Source: Agrypnia vestita (lineage: Eukaryota > Arthropoda > Insecta > Trichoptera > Phryganeidae). Taken from it: a stretch of 64,000 nt of DNA. The position numbers and the translations under genes are program-made. Positions within the stretch are counted from its first letter, which is position 1. Every line of letters begins with the position of its first letter. Below are positions 33,963 through 45,283 of this stretch, one piece after another. The stretch spans positions 1 through 64,000 of the forward strand of contig JADDOH010023033.1 in assembly GCA_016648135.1 (NCBI GenBank), in the 5' to 3' direction. The notes below the pieces were generated by a model. It did not search any database, was not told the origin of the DNA, and saw only the letters and a program-made list of their open reading frames with translations.

Positions 33963-34312
33963 TACTAGCTGTAACCCGTCAAAAATTACGGTACTTTTAC
34001 ATGCCGGTTCCTAAATAATAAGTGGGTATTTAGTTATTCATAGCCCATGAAATAGTAATAACGACTTTTAAAAAAATATTTTAACATTTTTTTATATTTA
34101 CCCCGCCGGCAATGGTACTATTTTAAATCCTGGCTATTGTGCGTCAAACTAAACAAAAAAAAATCGGAAAAATATTTATTAAGCCCGCGTACCTAAGGAA
34201 AATATATTTTACAAAATAAGGAAATGTGTTGTGCACCCTATAATCTTTTTTATCGGTACAAATGTTTCGCGTCTTTGCTAAGTCCTATATATACCGTATT
34301 TTTGACGGGTCG
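33963..34312. mobile_element. Repeat D copy 2 inside an inverted-repeat pair
   Basis: CTAGCTGTAACCCGTCAAAA with TTACGGTACTTTTACATGCC at the left is mirrored at 34,283-34,312 by CCGTATTTTTGACGGGTCG. The block is therefore about 350 bp with imperfect inverted ends, MITE-like. The left end is the dispersed repeat also seen at 15,061 and 62,845. Confidence 0.6.
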
Positions 34313-34393
34313 TGCAGGCTTGGCGGTAGCAACACCGTTAAGTTGCGTTTGAGTTCGATTTTGCTGGCCCGGGGTTCAAGCCCCATCTACATC
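34312..34393 (+). repeat. tRNA-like stretch
   Basis: GTGCAGGCTTGGCGGTAGCA resembles an A box, and GGGGTTCAAGCCCCA forms a good T arm 40 bases later. Spacing does not fit a functional tRNA. Likely a SINE head. Confidence 0.4.
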
Positions 34394-35524
34394 CGTTTAA
34401 TTCCGTTTTTTTAGCTGTGAAATCGAATCAAATCACGGATGTTACACGAAGTTACGGACAGATAGACAACGAAATTATTTTAAGTGGGATTGATGTGCCA
34501 CAATTTCCGCGTTCGCCTCTCTATTTAAAATTAATTACTTTTGATAAATAATTAAACAGCCGCTAGTCTCTTTTAGAACTTTATAGAGTTAAGCTACCAG
34601 AGCACAAAAGGCTTCTATAAAAGGAGGCTTTAAAAATATTGCCTTAAGATATTGGTTCGTTGGATCACACAGTATACAAAGAAAATGAACATCAGACCAT
34701 CGAATATGATAACGAGCAAAAAGGGTATATTCCTTTATGAGTTTTAGCAATCACCACGGACAACTTGACTTAACGGAAAAGTCAAAATAATGAAGGGACC
34801 AGAAAGTGGAATTTCTTCGGATTTCTAATCAATTCGTGAATGCTGACTGCCCGGGATTGATTAGAATGGGAAACTATAGGATCGCGATTTTCGGTAACAA
34901 TTTTATTTTTAATTTTTTTATTTATATATTATTAAATAAAGAAAACCACAAACATGTTTTAATAGAATTAAAATATATACAATTTACTTTGCTAATTGTC
35001 TTGTGAAAATTATGTCCAGTTATTACCAATCTCCGAATTTTTAAGACCATTTCTTACGGAATTAAATCGTCAATCGGTAAAGAATTGAGAAGAATCCTGG
35101 GTGAAGAAAAATAGAAGATATAAGTAGGCTGTTTCTGCCCCACATAGATTGACAGCTCGGGGCGATAAATCACCCAGAAATTGTGTTTTCATCGGTGAAA
35201 ATGGTTTGGAAGAATGAAATCGTTTAAGAAAGTTAAACACTTTTTATTTATTTTTCTCTCGCTAGAAATTCACTAAAAATGGACTAATAATTCGGTTTTT
35301 CTTCTTTAGGGATGAAGATCTGAATAATCCTGACATGTCTGTTATTAAGTTTGTAGAATATTATATATTAAATGGCAATATAATAAATTCAGAATATTTT
35401 GAGTTTGTTCAAAAATCAAATGGCTTTGTACAGGCTGCATGGAAAGGCGGTTAAAACTCGTATGTGAAAGCTTTCCACGCAATTTGAACATATATACAAC
35501 TTCCAAGAAATGAATAAGCATGGT
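34394..35524. other. AT-rich spacer
   Basis: No gene or structured repeat recognised; frames are 60-66 codons. Confidence 0.4.
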
Positions 35525-35690
35525 ATATTCTATCATGGGTGGAAATGGCGAATGTTACATTGTGTAAAGTGATCACTTAAGCCAACCATAAGATAGGTCA
35601 TAAGTCCTATGTTCACCCAAATAACTTCTATACCTACTTTCCCATAAGAAATACAGTTTCGTCTCTGTGAGATATCTATAAAATACGTTA
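35525..35690 (+). repeat. Dispersed repeat C, long copy
   Basis: Inverted relative of 25,145-25,312, with the same blocks in order. The central part (GTTACATTGTGTAAAGTGAT, CACTTAAGCCAACC, AGGTCATAAGTCC) is also in the copies at 3864, 23,007 and 23,908. Confidence 0.8.
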
Positions 35691-36832
35691 ATTGATATAA
35701 TAAATTGTTTAAAAAGCGGAAAGGTTTTTTGTAGGAAGTAGTAAAACTCTCAAACAATGTACTCTGACGTTGTGATATTTATACAGCTGATTTCATCTGG
35801 AATATCTAGGTCAACGTGACTATTTAAAGCTTGCAATGTCACTTCTATCGCGGGCGCTTTCAATTTTCTATTCAAATTTTAAAAATAAAGACCATATTCT
35901 GTGTCCCGTATTTTTCGATTTTTAAATAAGATTACAATTTTTATTTTTTTATTTTCGCGTTTTTAGATTCGCTTCGAATGAAATTATTTGTGATGAATTG
36001 ATTATTTTGGCATTTATATGTCTTGGAAGAATGATTTTTTCTTGGTGTTTTTAATTTTAATATCAGGAAATTCTGTATTTATGTACACACAAATCAAAAT
36101 CACCCGATAACAGGTAGAAAATTAAATGTTAATGTTTTTTTGTTGTGAGTTTTCAATTTTAGTTTGATAATTAAGTCAAATTTTATGAATCACATAATAA
36201 TGAAACTGAAAAACACCATCGAAAATTAGTAAATTTTTATTTGAAAAAGATTACTTTTCATCAAGACTCGATCTTAGACTTTTATTTTGCCAGAAAAATA
36301 TTCTTAAATTGCGATATCATAAATAAAAATGTTGTTGAAATAAGTAGAATCATATTAATAAAATAAGTATACTCTACCAAAGATTTTCTATCAAAGGTTT
36401 CTAAAATAATGTATGTCTTACTCTTTTGGAGAGCAGTAGGAGTAACATTATTAGACCCAGGAAAATTAAATCATCTAAGGGAGATCCCAGCATGGAGGTC
36501 AACATGTAAATATCTCAATTAGGTGGTTTGAAGACTTCTTATGAATTCCAAAGAAATGTGTAAAAATACGTATTTGCTAGAAAACTCCAAAGAGAATACT
36601 GCTGCTAAAAGCCAAAATAAGCAGCAGAAAAGACAGAATGGAGGTCAATTGGATAGTGTTTGGTCAACAAAAACCACAGCGGCGAAAGACAGAGGAAGGC
36701 GGAAGCGCCTTGCGCAATGGGTATGTAAGCTGGCTTATTTTTCCTCATAGAGTCGAGTTCAAGTTGTGTTGATTAATGTGCAAGGTGAGAGATAATATGG
36801 CGCCGCTATATCTTCAATGCATCGCAAACGAC
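35691..36832. other. AT-rich spacer
   Basis: The plus frame 36,541-36,750 (69 aa, Lys/Gln/Arg-rich, ends in a GRRKRLAQW-type basic run) is not recognised. No other feature seen. Confidence 0.35.
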
Positions 36833-36836
36833 TTAA

Positions 36837-37743
36837 GGGGGGGGGTAATGTTTTTAACTTCTTTTTTTTTGCATTTTATTTTTAATTTTTTAAATGAATG
36901 TATAACAACGCAAGAATATTGTGTCAAAATTTAAAGTCAATTGGAGCAAAATTGACGAAATTATGAACATTTGAGGGATACTCAGACTGATTTTCTATAC
37001 CTGCTCGGGCAGCTGAGAGACGCGCTCACCTGAGGAGTACCGGACGTGCTATTGTATTGGAAGAGTTTTGCGTAGACCAGGACAAAAAGGATGCTGATGA
37101 TGAAAGCTCTTTGCTGTGTGAACATGGCATCGACGATTATGTGTAAGTATAAAATAAGTGTTGAGTTTTATTTTGAATTTTACAGTGTGCAAAACTTTAA
37201 AGCGTTTTCCCTACATCTCACGTTTTCAAAGACGGTGTCCATCATAACTTCAAAACTACTGCACCGATCCGTTTGAAATTTTGATCACTATTTCTGTACA
37301 TAATTTACGAGGTAACGCTGGAGACTTTTTTTCAAATTTGTTATTAATTTTTATTTTTTAATAACAAATTAGTCGATATTTTTCCCAAAAAATCGCGTGT
37401 TTCCCTTCAAAGTGTTCCAAAAAATTGAAATTTCAAAAAACCCTCCTAGCGTTTCCGAGGAAAATCTATTATCTAACGAATGAACTTTGATTTTTTGATT
37501 TCAGATGATCAAGCACCAAGTTATGATGGACACCGCATTTCTACATTTTTCCGAGACACGTCCGAATAATAGCTGCCATTGTCGTATTTTTTAATATTTC
37601 GTCTTGAAAATTTTACATAATATTTTTCAAATGTTATCCTTTAATGTATCATTTTTTGGTTTTAATAAAGAGGTTTTAACTGTGTCGTCACAAAAAATTC
37701 ACAAAAACATGCCTTTTTTTGTACGAATTAACCTTACCCCCCC
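36837..37743. mobile_element. TTAA-flanked DNA transposon, non-autonomous
   Basis: 907 bp bounded by GGGGGGGG.TAA at the left and TTACCCCCCC at the right, each next to TTAA (36,833-36,836 and 37,744-37,747). A TTAA duplication is typical of piggyBac and Kolobok superfamilies. The interior has short plus frames (for example 37,091-37,276) but no transposase domain I can read. G- or C-runs at the tips are unusual in this AT-rich DNA. Confidence 0.75.
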
Positions 37744-37997
37744 TTAAAGTAATATACGCCAAACTCTAAGGTCAGTCATGGTTTTAGAAGCACCTTTTTG
37801 TAAAATTAATTCCTTTAAATTAAATACTAGTGTAGAATTAAACAATGTTTATGTAAAGCTCCCTTGAGGCGAATTTTTTTACGAAAATAGCACAATATAA
37901 ATTATCAATTTTTATTATTATTACTAAATGACGATGAAGACATTCCACTGTTTTCATGAAATAATATTGAATTTTGAACTGGTTTCACCAGTAATAT

Positions 37998-38055
37998 TCA
38001 CGTAGCGTAATGGTTAAAGTATTTTTCCAGCGTGAGGATTTTCCAGGTTTGACAA
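37998..38055 (+). repeat. tRNA-like stretch
   Basis: TTCACGTAGCGTAATGGTTA resembles an A box, and TTCCAGGTTTGACA a degraded B box 35 bases on. Probably another SINE head. No second copy was found in the window. Confidence 0.35.
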
Positions 38056-38164
38056 ACAGTAGTTACTACCTGAGAATAAATTGTATGATAAATACCTAGA
38101 TATTTTCTGTTAATTTAAAAAGCAAATACTTTGTGTAAAACCAATATTTATTGATTAATAAAAA

Positions 38165-38198
38165 TGTTTCGGGTCCGATGATCTCTTTATCAGGATAC
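38165..38198 (-). ncRNA. Degenerate hammerhead-like core, locus F
   Basis: The minus strand reads CCTGATAAAGAGATCATCGG, then ACCCGAAACATTTTT. Flanks (TAAAACCA, ATTTATTGA, GTATCC/CAACG) parallel locus B at 13,972, so this is the same repeat family. CTGATAA lacks the conserved G8, stem II is mismatched, and stem III is broken. Confidence 0.4.
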
Positions 38199-39759
38199 AA
38201 CGCAAAAAATGTTAATATTTGCAAAAAGGACTTGTTTATGTAAAGGTAATATTAAATTTGCTTTTAAAACATATTTTTTTTGTAAATCTTACTGTAATCC
38301 TATCTCACTTGTATGTCAAATTTCTAAACCATTATTAACATTGGTTTGCTTCCAAAATGTGATTTGCGAATTCAGAAAAGTTTTTGCTATATAAACATCA
38401 AAAGAGCTCCTCTATTCTAATATAAAATTTTTACAAGTTTTAACTACATAAAAATTATCAGCCTTTTTCTTATTTAAGTTATGTAATTTCTTAATTGAGA
38501 GCTGATCATATATAATCTTTGGGTTATTTTTAATTATTGAATTTTGAAATATGATTATTTAGAAATACGATTTTTCTCTAATGCTCTCCAATATCAACTA
38601 TTGTTGAGTAAATAAAAGATTTACTTAACTTGTACTTCAAAACTTTTTTTTACTTTTTATTTAATATTATTATCTATTTATTAAGTTTTATTATCATCAT
38701 TAATAGCAATTTGTTTGAAAATATTTAATTCAATGTTGAAGTTATTTGAAGATTAACCGAGGATAAGAAGAATTGTATACATAACAATATATGCCCATAT
38801 GAAACTACTGTAATGTTCATATCTAAGAAATCCATGCTAGAAATTCTCACCCCTATGTTAAATTGAATTCTTTTATGGAGTTTATTTTAGAAAGTGAGGA
38901 AAATCAAATGTTGCCGTTCAATACTAGTCCAAATACATAGAATCTACAATTATACGTTTTCCAGAGAAAAACATATTTTAATAATAAAGCAAAACCGTAA
39001 ATAATTCTCTTCTCAAAATTATTAAAAAATGTATCAGCCACTAAAGGATGTTTTATTAATGGTTTATTTTACATTTCTTCGCGAATTTCCACAGCGCAAA
39101 CGTACCATTTTGGTTTGTTTATCCGTATTTGAAATATTCTCAGCCTTCAAAGAAAACCTAACTGAGAGGTTCTTTCTTTTCTCATTCTTTCTAAATCAAT
39201 TATACATTTCTTTGTGGCCGCCTTTTGATTGAAGGTGAAGAATACCGATGAGGATTGTGATGATTTCACTGAAAAATAGACGGCGGAATATCGCGCCTTT
39301 TCACCCCTTAGGAGTTAATCTATTTATCTGCACGGAGATTTCTTCACAACGCCTTCAACAAAAGAATAATTAACTAATTAAAAAGTCCACCCTCTTACCA
39401 TTCTGCTCACTTCTACTCTCGGGAGACTAGAAGCTCATTGAATAATTTCATCGCTCGGATGGAATTCAATTAACAACTGCATTTTAAAATACATTTCAAA
39501 TGTTATATTTCTTAAGAACATTTGCATGTTAAAGAATAGAAAAAATACCAGCAACAGCTCAGTTGGTAATAATGAAGAAATAACGTTTTTCTATACTCTT
39601 TTAAAATATTATTTTGAAACTGTTAATTAAAGCTAGACCGCATTCAAAAGAATGCGCGAAAAAAATATGTGTGTTGTTACGATGCAAAAAATGAACACAA
39701 AATAAGTTTTTCTAGTAAGTAAGTAACCTTTTTTAAACTGAAAAATATTTATTTATTTG
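38199..39759. other. AT-rich spacer
   Basis: 1.5 kb without recognised features; the plus frame 39,029-39,232 (67 aa) is unassigned. Confidence 0.4.
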
Positions 39760-39879
39760 GAATATCATATTGAGGCTTGTAATAAGGACTTGCCAGGCAA
39801 CTTTCCCCCAGATTTATTCTTACCGGACAAAGCTAAGGAATGGTCTTTTGATTGTGGTCAATCTATAGTAAATTAACAT
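39760..39879 (+). other. Exon-like open stretch
   Basis: A plus frame without ATG reads EYHIEACNKDLPGNFPPDLF, then LPDKAKEWSFDCGQSIVN and a stop. The amino-acid mix (Pro, Asp, Cys, Trp) is unlike random AT-rich translation. It may be a terminal exon or a transposon scrap. No convincing acceptor (pyrimidine tract plus AG) precedes it and no family is recognised. Confidence 0.25.
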
Positions 39880-40199
39880 AATATCTAAGCTTCTTATATG
39901 TAGATACACAAAACTGGCAAAGAGAAAAAAATACGAGTAAGAAGTGATATTTGTTTATATTTTATTTCGGGTAGCGAAAACAGAGAGAAGAAACAAATGA
40001 AACAAAAAGTCTATTAATACAAAATTTGTATGTGATTATGTTGGTTATAAAAGGAGAAAATATGTTTTGATTTATGCGCAGTAGCACCCAAATCTATAGA
40101 AGGATGATCTCTGTTGTCGGGAGATTTGCTTATGTTAAGGTAAAAAATTTGAAAAGTAAAAATAAAAAGTTAAAAAATATATAATAAATAATCTCACTC

Positions 40200-40262
40200 A
40201 CACATACTGACATCGTTCTCGACACACATCGTACATTGTACATCGTACATCGTACATTGCAT
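40200..40262. repeat. Short tandem repeat
   Basis: ACATCGTACATTGTACATCG followed by TACATCGTACATTG: 8-14 bp units of the type CATCGTA/CATTGTA, immediately left of the pogo-like element. Confidence 0.7.
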
Positions 40263-40333
40263 TAGATTTCTACAGCACTTTTCGTAGGTGGTGATTGTAT
40301 GAAAGAAGTCAATGAAATTAAATATTTAATGTA

Positions 40334-41430
40334 GGGTAGGGCGGGGCTAATAGTCCCAATTTTCACGTCAAGATTTATAATCCTTAAAATCAAGTACTTA
40401 TTGCCAACTAAAAAGGTTTTAAAAGACTGTATACGAATCAGCTTGATACACAAATAAACAAAAATGTTTTTAATTATTTCGTTTGGGAGAAATGTAGCGA
40501 CAAATGCAAAATGAAATTATGGACTTTTTGCCCCTCTGACGAGGTAAGAAGTCCGAACCTTGGGGTAAAAAGTCCATTAATCCTAGTGACTTTAATAAAT
40601 TGGGTATTTGCGACCATTTCGGGGGTAATTAAAATCCATTACAGTTAAACCAATTTCTTTTAATACAACAATTTTATAATACAAATTTAGTAAGCATATT
40701 CATCATAGAATTTAAACATATGTAGATTTTTTTCTTGATCCTCAGTAAAAACTCGGCGTGTGGGAAGGCAGCCAAAACGTATATTACCTGAATGTTTCTT
40801 ATATCGTACAATAAACCTTTTAATAGCTTTCCTGCAGATGCTGTAGTCTTTGCAGCTCGACACAACTTCTTATCACATTTAATGACGGAATCTGCAGCCT
40901 GTTTCATAATATCCAGGGGTGTGGTTCCTCTATTAGTCATTTTTTATAATTACGCATTCTGAAAAAGAAAAAAAATGACTATTTAATCACGTCACTGCAT
41001 TAAAATATACAGGGGCAAAAAGTTTTTATGCGGGGCAAGAATTTCCGTCAATGGACTTCTTGCCCCATACCTACATCTAGTGATTCGCTTGATTATAAAA
41101 TAAAAACGGTAAGCAAGTAGTAAAACGTTCTGACATACATTACTTATGGACATAATAAGATGGCAGATCGAACTTACCTTAACCTTTTCTGTACCTTCTG
41201 TGTGGATTTATAAAAGAATTTCAATCGAACTTTTTTTTTACTTTTTGGCGCAAAAAAAAAACGATAGACATCCTACTCAAGTGTGCGTTCGGCGCCGACT
41301 GGCATAGAGCATAGTACTCGCCCCCTATCCTACTCCTAACCCCCTGTAGCATTTGTTTCTAACACTGTTCTTTAATGAGTTATGTACTTCGGGACTTCTT
41401 ACCCGCCGGACTTCTAGCCCCGCTCTACCC
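40334..41430 (-). mobile_element. Pogo-like DNA transposon, decayed
   Basis: 1097 bp. The left end GGGTAGGGCGGGGCTAATAG is mirrored by the right end CTTCTAGCCCCGCTCTACCC with few mismatches. TA flanks both ends (40,332-40,333 and 41,431-41,432). Inside, motifs such as GGGGTAAAAAGTCC, GGGGCAAAAAGT and GACTTCTTGCCCC recur, as in pogo/Tigger-related elements of insects. The coding remnant is an N-terminal transposase piece. The catalytic domain is absent or unreadable. Confidence 0.8.
40700..40940 (-). pseudogene. Pogo-type transposase N-terminal relic
   Basis: From the ATG at 40,940 the minus strand reads MTNRGTTPLDIMKQAADSVI, then KLCRAAKTTA. After a frameshift it continues ICRKAIKRFIVRYKK, FGCLPTRRVFTEDQEKNL. 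This is the CENP-B/pogo-type N-terminal helix-turn-helix (pattern KSLRxAAxxYGIxxxTL) followed by the conserved FTxEQExxL. It should precede a DDE/D domain, which is missing. Confidence 0.65.
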
Positions 41431-41432
41431 TA

Positions 41433-41814
41433 TCTAATACCTAATGAATTCTTTGGCTAAATTTTACACAAAATTGTTATATTAAAAGTTATTATATATA
41501 AATATGTTTATTATTAATAATATATAGTTAAAATATTGTTAAATGAAACACTTTTAAAAATACTCTATGAACTCAATATGATGACTTTCAAAGAGATAAT
41601 CTTTAAAATTATCTCTGAAAACATATTAGCATACTCCGGTAGAAAAAAAAATGCAAATTACAATACAACACATTGAGACTACCATCCATGAAGAAGTCGA
41701 ACTCTTATAAAGCTGCAATACAGATCTTCAACGGCAAGGACACAAAAAAATATTTTTTTTTAGAAAACTTAAAATAAAATAAACTTATGAGAAAGGATTT
41801 TTATTCCACATCAG
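41433..41814. other. AT-rich spacer
   Basis: No feature recognised. Confidence 0.4.
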
Positions 41815-41917
41815 TTCAGTTCTCCGATTAAATTCGTGTCCCCCGATTTAATTTAATTCATAAAGTTAATTAATTTCCAGTGTTTCATTTGCCTACCGCA
41901 ATCACGGTCCCGTGACA
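41815..41917 (+). mobile_element. LTR 3' end fragment, family L-related
   Basis: TTAATTAATTTCCAGTGTTT, CATTTGCCTACCGCAATCAC, GGTCCCGTGACA. The first block matches 16,303-16,322, and the end matches the reversed 61,336 LTR and the 21,452 end. Only about 100 bp survive. Confidence 0.65.
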
Positions 41918-42939
41918 GTAAAAACACACGGTACATTCTAACTATGCCAGGATATAAATTTCCACAAATCATCGTTCAAACATTGGTGCGCAAAATCCCG
42001 CACATGCTCTCTCTCTCTAATGTGTTTGTTTTGCGTGACGAATTAGCTAGAGCAGGAATTAATTAATAACTTTTGATAAATTCATTAAAATATCATCTCA
42101 TACCCGTTAATATTGTAATAAGCGACATCACAATCTTTAATCTTCTGTCATACAGCGTCTGGCTCGTCACATTGTAACTTTTTCACACTAACGCAGTTTC
42201 CCAACATTTTCTATTATTCTTATAAATAAATTAAAACAAATCAATCGATTTTTTTAAAAACAAAACTGTTACTTAGGAAAGAGCCCTAGGGTTAGTTGAG
42301 TGAAATCTACCAAAAATTCATTTTCGACTTTTTTGTATCAATATACCAGGGGCGTGGAGTGAGCACAAGAAGCATGACTATTTTCAAAGCATATATTTTA
42401 AAAAGAAACCGAAATGAGATAAATATTATATCACAACAATAATATATTATTCAGATTTTAATATTACATAATATTCCGGCAGATAAATATTTCATTTAGA
42501 TTATTTGTCCAAATGTACGTTTAAATAAAAGTCATGCTTCTTGTTCTCACTACATGCTTCTACAATATTACTAAAGAAAATCTTCTTCTCCGCAATACAA
42601 AATTTTAAAGATAAATGTTTCTACTTTTTCCTGAGAAAAAACTGACACAAAGGCAGCCAAACGCGCTTATTTTGTATGTAAATCCAAACTTCAAACAAGT
42701 TTCCTGCAAAATTATTTTTTTGCAGATGATTTATGTAAGGACCATCAACACCAAAAAATAATAGATATTTAGAAACAAATTGATGTTAGTTGAGATTTTT
42801 AAAATAAAATGAATTAATTAAAAAGATATAAAAAAAAATTACTTGAGTTTTTTTGAGTATTTTTAAAGTTAATTTAACCCTAGTGCTATAAAAATGTTGG
42901 AATCATTTGACAAAAACATTTTTACGATAAATCCAAAAC
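41918..42939. other. AT-rich region upstream of the heat-shock-like promoter
   Basis: No gene recognised. (CT)n-like CTCTCTCTCT at about 42,007-42,018 is the only short repeat. Confidence 0.4.
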
Positions 42940-43135
42940 CTTCCGGAAGGTTTCGAAACATCATTCGCCTTCAAGAAATATAGGAGCAGGCGCGTGACGT
43001 CAGGGGGAGGACTGTAGCTATAAAAAACGCATCCCGCTGGCGATATTTTCAGTTCATGTTCAAATTTCTGTGAACAGCGAGCGAATGAAAATTTTGAGCG
43101 CGAGTGAATTCTGATGAACAAAAATAGTTCAGTAT
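42940..43135 (+). promoter_or_regulatory. Heat-shock-type promoter and 5' leader
   Basis: CCTTCCGGAAGGTTTCGAAA (42,940-42,959) has alternating TTC/GAA units every 5 bp, a heat-shock element array. A second dyad, TTCAAGAA, is at 42,970-42,977. A perfect CRE, TGACGTCA, lies at 42,995-43,002 and TATAAAAA at 43,019-43,026. TCAGTT at 43,049-43,054 puts an initiator A at 43,051, 32 bases after the TATA. The transcribed leader is A-rich with repeated GTGAA/GAGCGAATG, like insect hsp70 leaders. The first ATG with a useful context (43,139) opens only a 3-codon frame, followed by TCTAAGTAAAAT, a possible splice donor. No chaperone coding follows in the next 20 kb. Confidence 0.6.
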
Positions 43136-44205
43136 TAGCTATGTATTTCTAAGTAAAATTTATCGTTTACCAAAGTGTTTTATTTAGATGTATTTATTTA
43201 AAGACATTATAATACTCTTATTATTATATTATACATTTTTTTATATTTAATAGATAATTTCATTTTTATTTTTTTAACCATAAAGATAGTGACAGTTTTT
43301 ACAGTATTATTTCTCTTCTACATAACTCGCGAGTGGGAGAGGAGTATCATTTTATTTTAAATATATTAAATAGTAAGAAGTACATACTATATACCTATAT
43401 ATAATATAAGAAGAAAAAACTAACATGCGATAATCATAATGCAATTATGTAATACAACAGTAAAATAAACTAATAATAAGCAAAAAAAAATTAAAATGAA
43501 TATAGTAAAGAGAAAAATAATGAAAAATTTTAAGCAAAGATAATAATAATAGTATGGAGCATAAATAATATTAAATTTAAAAACTATCTATCATTGAAGA
43601 AATATTCTAAAGAATTATAAAATAAAATGTATACACAATTAAGTAATTACTAAGTAAATTACATATAAAATAAAATAAAAATTTAATTAACTCTGACGGC
43701 ATTTTTAATATTTTTGTTAAAGGCCTATGTCAATAATGTATATTACTTAGTGATATTTTTTTATAATTTGTTTTTTCTAATTTAGAACCGTGATATTAAC
43801 AATATAGATTAAGATCTGAGCAGAAAATATATCTATTTGAATCAAAATTGTTTCTGCCCTTTTGGAGTTTTAAAAAAATGGACCTTTCAATGAGATTTCG
43901 ATAGAAATACTATAATATATTGCAGAGTATTTCAGGAAGCATAATTTTTTTTATAAATTTAATATTTCAATTCGCTTGTTTAGATCAAGTCCGCCATATT
44001 ATCCGGTATTAAAAATAATGTAAATACAAACAGGATACGATAACTGCCTTAGTTCTCATCAGGTTTCATTAAAACTTTTCTAAAAAAACTGCGTTCAAAA
44101 AATTCACTGTATGCACAGATTTTAAACTCTCATTCCTGAAATTTCTTTTCTTGCAATAACTCTTTAAGGTAAATATTCCAGACGTTGGAACAATATAATG
44201 ATTTA
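43136..44205. other. AT-rich region after the heat-shock-like leader
   Basis: Extremely AT-rich with no open frame of note. It could be an intron or non-coding transcript body; nothing in the sequence decides. Confidence 0.35.
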
Positions 44206-44545
44206 AAAAAACTAACCCATAAACATCAAGTTTTTCTTATCCTGCCTTTCTCATTTTCTAGTGGAAACTGGTTTGGCGCTTAACCTACGCGTTGGGCTAC
44301 GAAAGGTTTAGTGTCTACCAGATGCGTCGCAGTATCTTCATAAAACTGAGTAAGTTGTATGAAAAAACCATTAAAAATTTGAAAAATCCAAAATTATACT
44401 CTAATTATTAATTTTTTTTAACTAAAATTTGATAGATCTTTTTGACCTTCGCCACAAGTCTGCTTGCAAAATTTCAGCTCGATTGGATTACGGGAAAAGA
44501 GTTAAAAATCGATCCAAAGCTTTTGCGTTAAACAGACATACGCCA
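44206..44545 (+). repeat. Dispersed repeat E, copy a
   Basis: Starts AAAAAACTAACCCATAAA, includes GGTTTGGCGCTTAACCTACG, CGTTGGGCTACGAAA, TTATACT.TAATTATTAATTT and TTTCAGCTCGATTGGATTAC, and ends AGTTAAAAATCGATCCAAAG. The inverse copy is at 47,686-47,988. Confidence 0.8.
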
Positions 44546-45283
44546 CGAGTATTAATATAAAGGGAATTATTTGAATAGGAAATTACAAAATAAATCATTT
44601 ACTTTATAGCACGTTAAAGTTTGGAAATTGTGGTTGTAATACATGAAACTTTGTACATAGTAATCAAATGAGACACGTCAAATGAAATTTGAAATTGAAT
44701 TTCTCCACTGTTTGGTAAACAAAGGAAGATTGTGTTCGGAAAATGTACAGCCCTTTGAAATGATAAAGAGCCGCGCCAGAGTAACTTACTTCTAAGAACC
44801 GATAACGAGCTATCAGCAATATAATAATTATAATATTATATAATATTGTATAAATAATATATCAAATACACACGGGAGAGTTGTTTAGATGCCTTGTAAT
44901 CATAAAATAAGAAGGTTTACTGGGAGAGAATAAGATTTACAATGAGCCCTTTATGTAATGAGTACTATGTTGATCTCGTCGATCGATCAGTGAAGTGAAG
45001 AGGGACTCGTCATAGACCTAGGGCTGTTCTGTGATCAGAAAGTGTATGCACCATGAATAACTGCTGAAATAATGCAGTTACCGCAGCCTCGAGTCGCGAA
45101 GACAGGAAGGCCAGTGATTTTTAGGGTGAAAATCGTAAAAAAATTGTCTCTCCGAACTAAATAGAGAATTAGGTATAGTTTGTTCATTGCGAAGTGGACG
45201 TCATGTATTTTTCCATGACCTTAAATACAGAATGGATGTAATGATTAGGCACACTATAATGTGTAGTTTTTAATTGAGCGATC
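44546..45283. other. Spacer, no recognised gene
   Basis: 44,960-45,120 is GC-richer (TCGTCGATCGATC and others) but has no recognisable coding or repeat. Confidence 0.35.

Noticed and set aside
43136..44205. hsp70 coding sequence after the heat-shock-like promoter
   Set aside because: No frame with chaperone motifs exists here; the region is extremely AT-rich and full of stops.
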